This document shows, piece after piece, positions 54,152 to 63,233 of a stretch of 64,000 bases of DNA. A program made the translations under genes and the position numbers. Under the pieces are notes generated by a model, which was not told the origin of the DNA, did no database searches, and was given only the letters and a program-made list of their open reading frames with translations. The stretch is taken from positions 1-64,000 of the forward strand of contig NZ_JAERQD010000022.1 in NCBI RefSeq assembly GCF_016735695.1, read 5' to 3'. The stretch's first letter is position 1. Each line of letters begins with the position of its first letter. This DNA comes from Microvirga zambiensis WSM3693. GTDB lineage: Bacteria; Pseudomonadota; Alphaproteobacteria; Rhizobiales; Beijerinckiaceae.

Positions 54152-56002
54152 TTACGCCGCTGTGGCTTCCATCGCCTCCAGCTCGCCGATCAGCCGCTCG
54201 ATCATCGACAGGCCGATCTGCCAGAACGCCGGATCGCCGGCATCCAGGCCGAAGGGCGCGAGAAGCTCGGAATAATGCTTGGTTCCGCCGGCCGAAAGCA
54301 GCGCGAAATAGCGGTCGACGAAGCCCTCGTTCGAGCGCTCGTAGACTCCGTAGAGGGAGTTCACGAGGCAATCGCCGAAGGCATAGGCGTAGACGTAGAA
54401 CGGCGAGTGGATGAAGTGCGGGATATAGGTCCAGAAGCTCTCGTAGCCCTCGCCGAGGCGGATGGCCGGGCCTAAGCTCTCGTCCTGCACGGACATCCAG
54501 AGTTCGCACAGTTTGTCGGCGGTCAGTTCACCGTTGCGGCGCTCGATATGCACCTTGCGCTCGAAGGAGTAGAACGCGATCTGGCGCACCACCGTGTTGA
54601 GCATGTCCTCGACCTTCGCCGCCAGCATCGCCTTGCGCTGCACGGGGTTCGTGGTCTGGTCGAGAAGGCGGCGGAAGGTGAGCATCTCGCCGAAGACGGA
54701 GGCCGTCTCGGCGAGCGTCAGGGGCGTCGGCGCCATGAGCGCGCCGTTGGGGCTCGCCATGACCTGGTGCACGCCGTGGCCCAGTTCGTGAGCGAGGGTC
54801 ATCACGTCCCGCGGCTTGCCCTGGTAGTTGAGCAGTACGTAAGGATGTGCCGATGGCACGGTCGGATGCGCGAAGGCGCCGGGCGCCTTGCCGGGACGGG
54901 TCGGCGCATCGATCCATTCCTCGTCGAAGAAGCGTTGCGCGATGTCCGCCATGCGCGGCGAGAAGGCGGAATAGGCGGAGAGCACCGTGTCCTTCGCCTC
55001 GGTCCAGGGAATGGTGCGCTGCTCGACCTTCGGCAGCGGCGCATTGCGGTCCCAATGGTCGAGCTTGTCCTTGTTGAACCACTTGGCCTTGAGGGCGTAG
55101 TAGCGGTGCGACAGACGCGGATAGGCCTCGCGCACGGCTAAGACCATGGCCTCGACCACCTCGCGCTCGACCCGGTTCGCCAGATGGCGGGAATCGGCCA
55201 CATCCTCGAAGCCGCGCCAGCGGTCCGAGATCTCCTTGTCCTTGGCGAGCGTGTTGGTGATGAGCGTGAAAGTGCGAAGATTGGCCTTGAAGGTCTTCGC
55301 TAGCGCGTCCGACGCGTCCTTGCGCACGCTCTCGTCCGGATCCTGCAGCTTGTTCAGGGTCGGCTCGATGGGCAGCTCCTCGCCGCGCACCGTGAAACGC
55401 AGGGACGCGATGGTCTCGTCGAACAGGCGGTTCCAGGCTGAGCGCCCGGTCACCGACTTCTCGTGGAAGAGCTGCTCGATCTTGTCCTCGAGCTGGAAGG
55501 GCTTGTCCTTGCGCAGGTCCTCGATCCAGGGCCTGTAATGGGCGAGCGGCCCATCGCTCATGGCCTTGTTCATGACCTCGTCGTCGAGGCGGTTGAGCTC
55601 GAGCGCGAAGAACAGCAGTTCGGTCGAGGCGGCGGTCAGGCGCTCCTGGGTGTCGCCATAAAACTTCGCCCGCACCGGATCGGTGGTGTCGCCGGAATAG
55701 ACGAGGCCCGCATAGGACATGAGGCGGCCGAGAAGATCTTCGAGCGCCTCGTAGCGCTTCACCACCTCGTCGAGCCGCTCCGAGGCCTGCTCGCCCCGCG
55801 CCATCTCATCGAGCTTGCCGCGATAGGCGGCGGCAAAGGCCTTGCATTCGGCCTCGGCCTTCGCGAGATCGCTCTTGTACGCCTCGCTGTCCATGCCGGG
55901 GTAGAGATGGGACAGGTTCCATTCGGGCAGGGCCCCGAGTTCGGCCTGCGCAGTGCCGGCACTGGTCGGATGGTAGAAGGGAGAGGCTGTCTGAGTGGTC
56001 AC
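54152..56002 (-). CDS. pepF: M3 family oligoendopeptidase F (GTG start)
   Basis: 616-residue zinc metallopeptidase of the thimet-like M3B family. The active-site helix HELGHGVHQV is near residue 403, with a downstream glutamate in TLAETASVFGEMLTFR. It trims oligopeptides in the cytoplasm. GTG at 56000-56002 is preferred because the preceding codons do not match the family; an ATG 15 codons earlier is an alternative. A 387-base gap separates it from the divergent Ldt gene. Confidence 0.93.
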   Translation of the reverse strand: MTTQTASPFYHPTSAGTAQAELGALPEWNLSHLYPGMDSEAYKSDLAKAEAECKAFAAAYRGKLDEMARGEQASERLDEVVKRYEALEDLLGRLMSYAGLVYSGDTTDPVRAKFYGDTQERLTAASTELLFFALELNRLDDEVMNKAMSDGPLAHYRPWIEDLRKDKPFQLEDKIEQLFHEKSVTGRSAWNRLFDETIASLRFTVRGEELPIEPTLNKLQDPDESVRKDASDALAKTFKANLRTFTLITNTLAKDKEISDRWRGFEDVADSRHLANRVEREVVEAMVLAVREAYPRLSHRYYALKAKWFNKDKLDHWDRNAPLPKVEQRTIPWTEAKDTVLSAYSAFSPRMADIAQRFFDEEWIDAPTRPGKAPGAFAHPTVPSAHPYVLLNYQGKPRDVMTLAHELGHGVHQVMASPNGALMAPTPLTLAETASVFGEMLTFRRLLDQTTNPVQRKAMLAAKVEDMLNTVVRQIAFYSFERKVHIERRNGELTADKLCELWMSVQDESLGPAIRLGEGYESFWTYIPHFIHSPFYVYAYAFGDCLVNSLYGVYERSNEGFVDRYFALLSAGGTKHYSELLAPFGLDAGDPAFWQIGLSMIERLIGELEAMEATAA

Positions 56003-56389
56003 GGGCGAATGCCTGCCTGAGGTCGATGGGAAAATCGTTCCACACATATTGGCCGTCGCGCTCTCCGGATCAACCCATTCCCGCAGAAGGCGGGCAGGCC
56101 GCGTTAACGGACGGTTTACCCTTTCCCGACCAGCATCGTCCGACCGATTCCCGAAAGCGTCCCACGGCCCCATACCCCTCCCATGGGGCTTTTGCAGACG
56201 ATCACCACCGCATCTGGGGATCGGACGCTCGCCCCTTTACAGAAAATTGAAAGAACTTGGCCTAGACGATGAAGCCGCATGGCCGTTTCGCGCGTTAAGC
56301 GTAACAGAACGTGCGCGCGAACACTGACGACATTCATTTGATGGAGGAATCTCCTGTCCTCCACTTTCATTGCGATGAGGAGCAAGGTC
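56003..56389 (+). other. 387-base divergent intergenic region between pepF and ldt
   Basis: No gene is seen. It holds a near-CtrA motif TTAA-N7-TTTA at 56105-56119, and a perfect 7-bp stem GCCCCAT/ATGGGGC (56167-56189) followed by TTTTG on the plus strand that could be an attenuator in the ldt leader. The remaining sequence is less GC-rich than genes around it and probably contains the promoters of both genes. Confidence 0.5.
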
Positions 56390-58165
56390 ATGCGTGACTT
56401 GCGCAAGGCGGCCATTTGGCTCGGTTTGTTTGGGTCGGTCTCCCTCCTTCCCCTTTCTGCCCTCGCGGAAGATGCCGGCATCCCGAAGACCGATTCCTCT
56501 GCACCCGTCCTTGCCGATGCGCCCGCGGAGCCTTCCTTCCACGACGTCGCCGTCGAGACGCCCGCACGGGCCGACCTCGCCTCCGATGCGATCCCGGCGA
56601 TCGACCCTGCCCCTGTCGCCATCGATGCGGCGGCGGTGAAGCCGGCTCCGGCGATTCAGCTTCCTCTGCCGGAGGCCGCGCCGGTAACGGCGCTGATGCA
56701 GGCGGACGTCTTCCGCATCGCGGTCGACGGGCTTTTCGCGGACGACGCCGCCATGCGCGAAATGCGCGTGAGCGGCAAGGACCGGGAAGCGCTCTCCGCC
56801 TATTATGCGAAAGCCGAGCGCCCGCTGGTCTGGGCGCAGGGTGGTGTCTGGTCGCCTGCCGCCTCCGGCGCGATGGAGCGTTTGAGAGCCGCCGACGATG
56901 ATGGCCTCGATCCCGCCGATTATCCCCTACCCGACCGGGGCCTGCGCAAGGAGGCCTCGCCCGCGCAATGGGCCAAGGCCGACGTGAAGCTCTCCCTGTC
57001 GGTGATCCGCTATGCCCGCGATGCCCGCGGGGCGCGCATCGATCTGCCCCGGCTTTCCGCGCTGGTGACTCCGAAGCTCGATCTGCCGGCGGCCGACGAG
57101 GTGCTGAGCAAGGTCGCCGCCGCCGGCGATGCCGGCGGAGCGCTCGAATCCTACAACCCGCAGCATGCCGGCTATCGCGCCCTGAAGGAGCGCCTGGCGA
57201 AACTGCGCGAGACCCATCCCTCGCAGCCGAGCGTGCGCCTGCCCAAGGGCCCGACCCTGCGTGTGGGCATGACGGATCCGCGCGTGCCGCTGATCCGCGC
57301 GCGCTTCAACCTCGCGAAGGATTCGAAAAACCAGACCGTCTATGACGAGCGCGTGGCCTCCGCGGTCGCCGCCTTCCAGAAGGAGAAGGGCCTTCCGAAT
57401 ACCGGAATCCTGAATCCCCAGACGGTGGCGGCTCTCTCGGGCCCGTCCGTGGCCCAGCGTCAGTCGGAGCTGATCGCCAACATGGAGCGCTGGCGCTGGT
57501 TGCCGGCCGATCTGGGGCAGCGTCACATCATGGTGAACGTGCCGGAGTTCCGCCTGCAGGTGGTCGAGGGCCGCAATGTGGTGCATCAGGCCCGGGTGAT
57601 CGTCGGCAAGGAGCAGTCTCAGACGCCGATCTTCTCCGAGAACATGAAATATCTCGTGGTGAACCCGTCCTGGACGATCCCGCCTTCGATCATGAAGAAG
57701 GAGATCCTGCCGGCGCTCGCGACCGACCCCTATTACGCCGCGCGCAAGGGCTACAAGATCATCCGCCGCGGCGACCGGATCACGGTGCAGCAGCCGCCCG
57801 GCGAGCGCAATGCGCTCGGCTTCGTGAAGTTCATGTTCCCGAACCAGCATGCGGTCTATCTGCACGACACGCCGAACCGCAATCTGTTCTCGGCCAGCAA
57901 GCGCGCCTTCAGCCATGGCTGCGTGCGCGTCGACAAGCCCTTCGAGCTCGCAGAGGAGATCATGGGCAAGGACGGCAAATGGACCGAGGAGAAGTTGCGC
58001 GGGCTCATCGGCAAGGGCGAGCGCTATGTGAACCTCACCAATCCCCTGCCCGTCCACCTGACCTACTTCACCCTCGCTGTCGACGACAAGGGCGAGGTGA
58101 AGCATTTCGACGATATCTACGGCCTCGACCGCAAGGTCCGCGCCGCCCTGAACCTGTCCGAATAG
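56390..58165 (+). CDS. L,D-transpeptidase (YcbB/LdtD-like)
   Basis: 591 residues: signal peptide (MRDLRKAAIWLGLFGSVSLL, ending near ALAED), a Pro/Ala-rich linker, a scaffold region (about 105-260), a peptidoglycan-binding segment (RVASAVAAFQKEKGLPNTGILNPQTV, about 320-345), and a YkuD catalytic domain with SHGCVRV, Cys near 511. Ldt enzymes form 3-3 crosslinks in peptidoglycan, which dominate in Hyphomicrobiales. ATG 56390 has AGGAG seven bases upstream; ATG 56375 lies before that site. Confidence 0.93.
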   Translation: MRDLRKAAIWLGLFGSVSLLPLSALAEDAGIPKTDSSAPVLADAPAEPSFHDVAVETPARADLASDAIPAIDPAPVAIDAAAVKPAPAIQLPLPEAAPVTALMQADVFRIAVDGLFADDAAMREMRVSGKDREALSAYYAKAERPLVWAQGGVWSPAASGAMERLRAADDDGLDPADYPLPDRGLRKEASPAQWAKADVKLSLSVIRYARDARGARIDLPRLSALVTPKLDLPAADEVLSKVAAAGDAGGALESYNPQHAGYRALKERLAKLRETHPSQPSVRLPKGPTLRVGMTDPRVPLIRARFNLAKDSKNQTVYDERVASAVAAFQKEKGLPNTGILNPQTVAALSGPSVAQRQSELIANMERWRWLPADLGQRHIMVNVPEFRLQVVEGRNVVHQARVIVGKEQSQTPIFSENMKYLVVNPSWTIPPSIMKKEILPALATDPYYAARKGYKIIRRGDRITVQQPPGERNALGFVKFMFPNQHAVYLHDTPNRNLFSASKRAFSHGCVRVDKPFELAEEIMGKDGKWTEEKLRGLIGKGERYVNLTNPLPVHLTYFTLAVDDKGEVKHFDDIYGLDRKVRAALNLSE

Positions 58166-58301
58166 TCTCCTCGTCCCACCGCATTTTCAGCCGATTTCTT
58201 ATCCCCACTTAACGCGAAGGTAACCGTCTTCGGCAAAGATCCTTTCACTATAAGGATTTGCCGCATCTGTACGATGCGGACCGGTAAAGACGAGTATCAC
58301 A

Positions 58302-59951
58302 GTGAGAGTATTGCGTACGGGCCGCGCGGCGCAGGGCGTCGGCATTGGTCTTGCGGCCTTTCTGGCCGTCATGATGGGCGGGGCACGCGGCACGCAGGAT
58401 GCCGTCGCCAATGGCGATACCCGCACGCTCAGTCTCTACAACAACAACACCAAGGAAAGCCTCACGGTCACGTTCAGGCGCAACGGGCAATACGACTCAG
58501 GCGGCCTGCAGCAGCTGAACTGGTTCCTGCGCGACTGGCGGCGCGACGAGCCGACGCGCATGGATCCGCGCCTGTTCGATACGGTTTGGGAGGTCTACCG
58601 CGAATCCGGATCGAGCGAGCCGATCCGCGTGAATTCGGGCTACCGCTCGCCGAATACCAATTCCATGCTCAGGCGGCGCTCCAGCGCGGTGGCGAAGAAC
58701 AGCCAGCACATGCAGGGCAAGGCGATGGACTTCTACCTGCCCGACGTGTCCACCGTGCGCCTGCGCGCCATCGGCATGCGGATCCAGAACGGTGGCGTCG
58801 GCTATTACCCCAACGCCTACACGCCCTTCGTCCATCTCGACGTGGGCAGCGTGCGCGCCTGGCCGCGCATGACCCGCGCTCAGCTCGCCAACATTTTCCC
58901 GGACGGCAAGACCGTCCATATCCCGTCCGACGGCCGTCCTCTGCCGGGCTATGACGAGGCGCGGGCCGAGGTGCTTGCCAAGGGCGGCACGGTTGCCGGC
59001 TACTCGACCTATGCGGAGGCCGAAGAGGCCGTATCGCAGCCGCGCCGCAGGAGCTTCTGGGCCACCCTGTTCGGCATCGGCGAGGACGAGGAAGAGGATG
59101 CGGAGGAGATCAGGGTCGCCTCGCGTCCCGGCCGCGCGCTCATGGCCTCCCGTCAGCAGGCGCCGCAGCCGGCCTCGAACTATTACGCCAGCGATTCGAA
59201 CTCGACGGTGTTCGCCGCGCTCCAGCCAAACCAGGCTCCCGAGCCGGCGCGCCGGGCGCCCGTCGCGATCCAGCCACGGCCTGAGCCGCCGGCACCCGCC
59301 GTGGTGGCCGCCATCGCCCCTGCCCTGCGTGAGGATCTGACGCCCCCTCAGGCCGCTCCGCTGCCCCCGACCCGGATCAACGGCGCACCGAGCACGGTCC
59401 AGACCGCGTCCGGACCGGCCCTTGCCTGGCAGCAGGGACCGGAAGCGCGTGATTCCGACCTCTCCATCGCCAAGGGCATGGCCTTCGCGCCGATGCCGCC
59501 CCGCCGTCCGGATGCGGACGACGCGGACACCGAAGTCGTCGCCGGCACCGTCGCCCTCGCCTATGCGCCGCTGCCGCCGGCCCGCCCCGGCTCGCTTGCG
59601 GCCACGAACCCGATCCCGGGAATTGCGGAGCTGCGCGGCTCCACGGAGGTGGCAGCGATCCAGCACCCGCTGCCGCCGCCGAGGCCGGACCTGCGCCCCG
59701 TGGTGGTGGCCTCGGCCGCGCCCATCGACATCCCGGTCACGGGCTCGACGCCGAAGGATCTTGGGAAGGCGAAGCCCGCCCCGGAGACCAAGGCCCCGCC
59801 TGCAGCGAAGAAGCCTCCGGCCACGGCCCTGAGTGCCATGATGTCGGCGGAGCCGAGCCTGCATATGGGGTTTTCGAGCAAACCCGTAGGCGATCTGGCC
59901 ACAAACCGCTTCACCGGGCCGGCGGTCAAACCGCTGAACGTGGTGAGATAG
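58302..59951 (+). CDS. DUF882 (M15-like peptidase fold) protein with proline-rich tail (GTG start)
   Basis: 549 residues. After a signal-anchor region (about 1-30) residues 40-215 form a DUF882/YcbK-type domain of the M15 peptidase fold: VNSGYRSPNTNSMLRR, SQHMQGKAMDFYLP and FVHLDVG give the His/Asp/His metal ligands. Residues from about 230 are a long, low-complexity Pro/Ala tail with repeated P-P-x-R-P units (APMPPRRP, APLPPARP, HPLPPPRP). Peptidoglycan cleavage is likely but not proven. It lies 136 bases after the Ldt gene on the same strand. GTG 58302 has only a weak ribosome site. Confidence 0.85.
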   Translation: MRVLRTGRAAQGVGIGLAAFLAVMMGGARGTQDAVANGDTRTLSLYNNNTKESLTVTFRRNGQYDSGGLQQLNWFLRDWRRDEPTRMDPRLFDTVWEVYRESGSSEPIRVNSGYRSPNTNSMLRRRSSAVAKNSQHMQGKAMDFYLPDVSTVRLRAIGMRIQNGGVGYYPNAYTPFVHLDVGSVRAWPRMTRAQLANIFPDGKTVHIPSDGRPLPGYDEARAEVLAKGGTVAGYSTYAEAEEAVSQPRRRSFWATLFGIGEDEEEDAEEIRVASRPGRALMASRQQAPQPASNYYASDSNSTVFAALQPNQAPEPARRAPVAIQPRPEPPAPAVVAAIAPALREDLTPPQAAPLPPTRINGAPSTVQTASGPALAWQQGPEARDSDLSIAKGMAFAPMPPRRPDADDADTEVVAGTVALAYAPLPPARPGSLAATNPIPGIAELRGSTEVAAIQHPLPPPRPDLRPVVVASAAPIDIPVTGSTPKDLGKAKPAPETKAPPAAKKPPATALSAMMSAEPSLHMGFSSKPVGDLATNRFTGPAVKPLNVVR

Positions 59952-59986
59952 AAGAAGGGCTCCTTTCGGAGCCCTTCTTGTTTTTA
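59952..59986 (+). terminator. Terminator after the DUF882 gene (bidirectional)
   Basis: AAGAAGGGC-TCC-TTTCGGA-GCCCTTCTT (59952-59979) with GTTTTTAG. The convergent DUF1989 gene ends at 59984, so it may serve both. Confidence 0.85.
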
Positions 59987-60844
59987 GTCCTCGTGCCTGC
60001 GGCTGTAGCCGTTGCGCGCGGGCGAGGCCCATCCCAGCGGCGCCGCCTTCGGCCTGTAGATCTCGACCAGCAGCGGATGGCAGACGGCCACATCGCTTGA
60101 ATGCTCGGCGCTGCAATCGCCGCCGGGGCAGGCGGAGAGCGCGCCTAAGAGATCGATCTCGGCGAAGAATTCCAGGTAATCGCCCGGCCGCACCGGGCTC
60201 GCCTTCATGAAGTACTGGCCCGTATCGCGGGTGAAACCGGTGCACATGAACACGTTGAGCACATCGTGCACCGCAGGCTCGACCTCGCCCTTGGGACGCT
60301 GCAGGCGATGCGCCAGCGCACGGGTCAGGTTCGAGTGGCAGCAATGATGATATTCGTCGCCCGAGAGGAGCTTGTGGGTATAGGGATCGCACCGGGTGCC
60401 GATCACGTCATGGACCGAGCCGCCATAGTCATCGAAGCCGTACCAGTCGAGGGTGTCGTGGGTGATCGTCGCCATCGGCCGGAGGTAAGGCAGGCATGAC
60501 CAGAGCTGGTCGCCGGTCGACAGATGCGTGCCGTGCAGGGCCCGCGTCTTGCCGGAGAAGAAGCGCTCGCCGATGTCTTCCGCAGCCCAGAGATTGAGGT
60601 CGCCCACCTGCGGGCCGTCGATGCTGACGATCCTGAAAAAGCAGCCGGCCGGCACGTTGAAGCTGCGCGCATCCCGGGGCGGCACGATCACCTCGTCCAC
60701 CTTCTGCCAGCCGTCGCGCGCGGCGCGATAGGAGGCAAGATCCGGCCGCGGCAGGGTCTCGACGGGATAGCAGATGACGGGAGCGACCGTCCGGCGCGCG
60801 TCGGCATCGGCAGGTTCGGAGACTTGGTCCCGGGCGAGCTTCAT
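59984..60844 (-). CDS. DUF1989 (urea carboxylase-associated type) protein
   Basis: 286 residues of the DUF1989 family, also called urea carboxylase-associated. Conserved segments include VPPRDARSFNVPAGCFFRIV, GDLNLWAAEDIGERFFSGKTRALHGTHLS and ACPGGDCSAEHS with paired cysteines, suggesting a metal site. No urea carboxylase gene is nearby, so the name is only a family label. ATG 60842-60844 with GGAGAG upstream. Confidence 0.85.
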   Translation of the reverse strand: MKLARDQVSEPADADARRTVAPVICYPVETLPRPDLASYRAARDGWQKVDEVIVPPRDARSFNVPAGCFFRIVSIDGPQVGDLNLWAAEDIGERFFSGKTRALHGTHLSTGDQLWSCLPYLRPMATITHDTLDWYGFDDYGGSVHDVIGTRCDPYTHKLLSGDEYHHCCHSNLTRALAHRLQRPKGEVEPAVHDVLNVFMCTGFTRDTGQYFMKASPVRPGDYLEFFAEIDLLGALSACPGGDCSAEHSSDVAVCHPLLVEIYRPKAAPLGWASPARNGYSRRHED

Positions 60845-60974
60845 GAATCTCTCCAGCGTTTCGCAATCGGGTCCTTATAGGAAACCGGATCGCTCAGGGC
60901 GAGCGGGGCCCACGTCTTTTCGCTTGAGAGCTGCGTCGCAACGTATTCTATGGCCGCATCGCAAGGACGGCCCG

Positions 60975-61436
60975 ATGAAAGACCTGAGTACTCGACGCAT
61001 TCTGGAGGACTACCCGAGCCGCACCTCCACCGATATCCGCTTCGCGGATCTCGACCGGCAGGGTCATGTCAACAACGCCGTCTTCGCCACGTTTTCCGAA
61101 GTGGGCCGCGTCGCCTTCATGTACGATCCGGAAAGGCCCCTGGTGAGCGAGGGCCGGAGCTTCGTGATCGCGCGCCTGCTGATCGATTTCCGTGCGGAGG
61201 TGTTCTGGCCCGGCACGGTGGATATCGGCACGGGCGTCGTGCGCGTGGGACGCAGCTCCTTCACCCTGGCGCAAGGCATCTTCAACGACGGGCGTCTCGT
61301 GGCAACCGCCGAGGCCACGATCGTCATGGTGGACAAGGAGAGCCGGCGCGCCACTCCCTTGCCGTCCGAGACGCTTGATATTTTGCAGGGGCTGATGCTC
61401 GCGGACGTGTCCGACTGCCTGCGAGATACAAACTAA
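60975..61436 (+). CDS. Acyl-CoA thioesterase, hotdog fold
   Basis: 153 residues; the 4-hydroxybenzoyl-CoA thioesterase-like hotdog domain is visible in TDIRFADLDRQGHVNNAVFATFSEVGRVAFM, with the catalytic Asp in the DLDRQGHVNN block. Acyl specificity unknown. ATG 60975 follows AAGGACGG; a longer open frame overlapping DUF1989 is rejected. Followed by repeat family D. Confidence 0.85.
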   Translation: MKDLSTRRILEDYPSRTSTDIRFADLDRQGHVNNAVFATFSEVGRVAFMYDPERPLVSEGRSFVIARLLIDFRAEVFWPGTVDIGTGVVRVGRSSFTLAQGIFNDGRLVATAEATIVMVDKESRRATPLPSETLDILQGLMLADVSDCLRDTN

Positions 61437-61437
61437 G

Positions 61438-61546
61438 CCCTCATCCTGAGGGCCGCCGAAGGCGGCGTCTCGAAGGACGAGGGCGTCTCCAGTGCTCTCT
61501 GGAGCCTCCTTCGAGACGGCCGCTCCGCGACCTCCTCAGGATGAGG
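61438..61546 (-). repeat. Palindromic intergenic element, family D, copy 2
   Basis: Same ends and core as 10667-10772, with the core inverted: CCCTCATCCTGAGG, GTCTCGAAGGACGAGG, CCTCCTTCGAGACGG and CCTCAGGATGAGG. Confidence 0.85.
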
Positions 61547-61571
61547 CTAAGAGTGAAGCCCAGCACCCAAA

Positions 61572-61608
61572 TAGAAAAGGCCTCGCAGCATCACGCTGCA
61601 AGGCCTTT
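61572..61608 (-). terminator. Terminator after gapR
   Basis: AAAGGCCT-(17)-AAGGCCTTT with an inner CAG/CTG stem; on the minus strand it is followed by TTTTCTATTT. It ends the amidohydrolase-DUF1244-gapR run. Confidence 0.7.
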
Positions 61609-61636
61609 GAAACCTCCGACGGGCAGACGCTTCGCG

Positions 61637-61897
61637 TTATCCCACCATCCCGAGCGCCTGCATGTAGAGCTCGAGGATCGCCTCCTCTTCCTGGCGCTCG
61701 GCGTAGTCGCGCTTGCGCAGGGAAATGATCTTGCGCAGGACCTTGGTGTCGAAGCCGTTGCCCTTGGCCTCGGCATAGACGTCCTTGATGTCGCCGGCGA
61801 TGCCGGCCTTTTCCTCCTCGAGGCGCTCGATGCGCTCGATGAAGGCCTTCAGCTGGTCGGCTGCGACGGATTCGGTGTTGAAAGCTGCGTCATCCAT
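61637..61897 (-). CDS. gapR: Nucleoid-associated protein GapR (DUF2312)
   Basis: 86 residues: [50 protein letters not shown], the complete GapR/DUF2312 signature. GapR clamps overtwisted AT-rich DNA ahead of forks and polymerases and stimulates type II topoisomerases in alphaproteobacteria. The coiled coil (about 15-45) mediates tetramer formation. ATG 61895-61897. It follows the DUF1244 gene by 62 bases. Confidence 0.95.
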   Translation of the reverse strand: MDDAAFNTESVAADQLKAFIERIERLEEEKAGIAGDIKDVYAEAKGNGFDTKVLRKIISLRKRDYAERQEEEAILELYMQALGMVG

Positions 61898-61959
61898 GAA
61901 GGAAGCCCCTTAAATTGTGGCGTTGGCGCCAGTGTTATGGCCATTTGGTTGAAGCCGTT

Positions 61960-62265
61960 TTAATGCCCTGGCTTCGATTTCTCAAAATCGGCGAGCTGCG
62001 ATGGAGAGGCCTCGCCCTGATGAAGCGCCTTCCATTCCTCGTAGGGCATGCCGTAGACATGCTCCCGGCTGTCCTCCTTGGAGAGGGGAATGCCACGCTC
62101 GTCGGCGGCCTCCTTCAGCCAGTTGGACAGGCAGTTCCGGCAGAAGCCCGCCAAATTCATGAGGTCGATGTTCTGGACGTCCGCGCGCTCGCGCAGATGG
62201 CCGACGAGCCTGCGGAAGGCAGCAGCCTCCAGCTCGACTTCGGTCTTGTCGTCAATGTCCTTCAT
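61960..62265 (-). CDS. DUF1244 family protein
   Basis: 101 residues with the conserved DUF1244 core: AAAFRRLVGHLRERADVQNIDLMNLAGFCRNCLSNWLKEAADERG and YGMPYEEWKALHQ. The two cysteines in FCRNC could bind metal or form a redox pair; function unknown. ATG 62263-62265 has GGAGG nine bases upstream and overlaps the stop of the amidohydrolase gene by four bases (ATGA), so the two are coupled. Confidence 0.88.
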   Translation of the reverse strand: MKDIDDKTEVELEAAAFRRLVGHLRERADVQNIDLMNLAGFCRNCLSNWLKEAADERGIPLSKEDSREHVYGMPYEEWKALHQGEASPSQLADFEKSKPGH

Positions 62266-63110
62266 CGGCTTGATCCTCCGTGCTGACGCAGACGGTCGCG
62301 GGTGCGGGTGCCGAAGATTGCCGGCTGGCGTAAGTTCGCTCGGGCGGCCAAGGGCTCGAGGAGCCGGGCGAAGCGCTCGGCCCATTCCTCGGCGCCCTCC
62401 TCCGAGTCGATCAGGTCCTGCCGGATCTCGATGAGAGCATTGGCGAGCCCGCGGGTCGTGGCATGCCGGTCGACCGTATCGCCGGCGAGTGCCCCATCAT
62501 AGGGCTCGTTGTCCCCGACGACGAGTCCGTCCTCGGCCTGCAGGGCCTCCAGGAGCGGTACCGCAAAGCGGTCGTCCGCGTCCCACAGGATTCCCACATG
62601 CCAGGGCCGCGGCCAGCCGCGCCAGACCGGTGTGAAGGAGTGCAGCGCCACGATGACGGGCGGGTGGCCGGCTACCATCGCCCTGTGGATCGCGTCCGCG
62701 ATGGCGTCGTCGTAAGGGTCGTAGAACCGGGCGATCCGCCGCTCCACCTCCGCCTCGTCCGCCCTGGCATTGCCCGGCACGACGGCGCCATCGGAGAGGC
62801 GCATGGCGAGCGTCGGATCGTCCCGGCCCCGGTTGGGATCGATGATGAGCCGCGAGAACCGGGTGAGAATCGCCGGAGCCCCGAGGCGTCTGGCGAGCGA
62901 CCGGGTCACGGCCGCCGCGCCGATGTCATAGGCGATGTGGCGCTCGAACTCGGCTTCCGGCAGCCCGAGATCCCCCAGATCCGGCGGCACCGCATTGGAA
63001 GCATGGTCGCACAGGATCAGGGTGCCCGATTCGACCGGTCCGGGAACGATCTCGACGGGACAGGGCTCAAGGGAAGGGTCGTCGAGCTTGAGCGCGGCGG
63101 AAGCGGACAT
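62262..63110 (-). CDS. N-formylglutamate amidohydrolase family protein
   Basis: 282 residues of the FGase (HutG-like) family: LILCDHASNAVPPDLGDLGLP near the start, RFSRLIIDPNRGRDDPTL and VIVALHSFTPVWRG are characteristic. The known family reaction hydrolyses N-formylglutamate in histidine breakdown, but no hut genes are in the window, so the substrate is uncertain. ATG 63108-63110. Confidence 0.88.
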   Translation of the reverse strand: MSASAALKLDDPSLEPCPVEIVPGPVESGTLILCDHASNAVPPDLGDLGLPEAEFERHIAYDIGAAAVTRSLARRLGAPAILTRFSRLIIDPNRGRDDPTLAMRLSDGAVVPGNARADEAEVERRIARFYDPYDDAIADAIHRAMVAGHPPVIVALHSFTPVWRGWPRPWHVGILWDADDRFAVPLLEALQAEDGLVVGDNEPYDGALAGDTVDRHATTRGLANALIEIRQDLIDSEEGAEEWAERFARLLEPLAARANLRQPAIFGTRTRDRLRQHGGSSR

Positions 63111-63233
63111 GGGCTAGAATTTCAGGGGATTGGGATTTCAGGACGGATGGATTGAACGACGGAGGAAAAGCCTTACCCTGCCCCTCCGACCCTGACAACG
63201 CGACGTTACGCGCAACAGACTTTCACGACCGAC

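Noticed and set aside
58497..60392. 631-codon open frame antisense to the DUF882 gene
   Set aside because: It crosses a strong terminator and the ends of two convergent genes and lacks any motif.
59984..60844. Urea carboxylase pathway from the DUF1989 protein
   Set aside because: Only the family label points there; no urea carboxylase, allophanate hydrolase or urea transporter is present.
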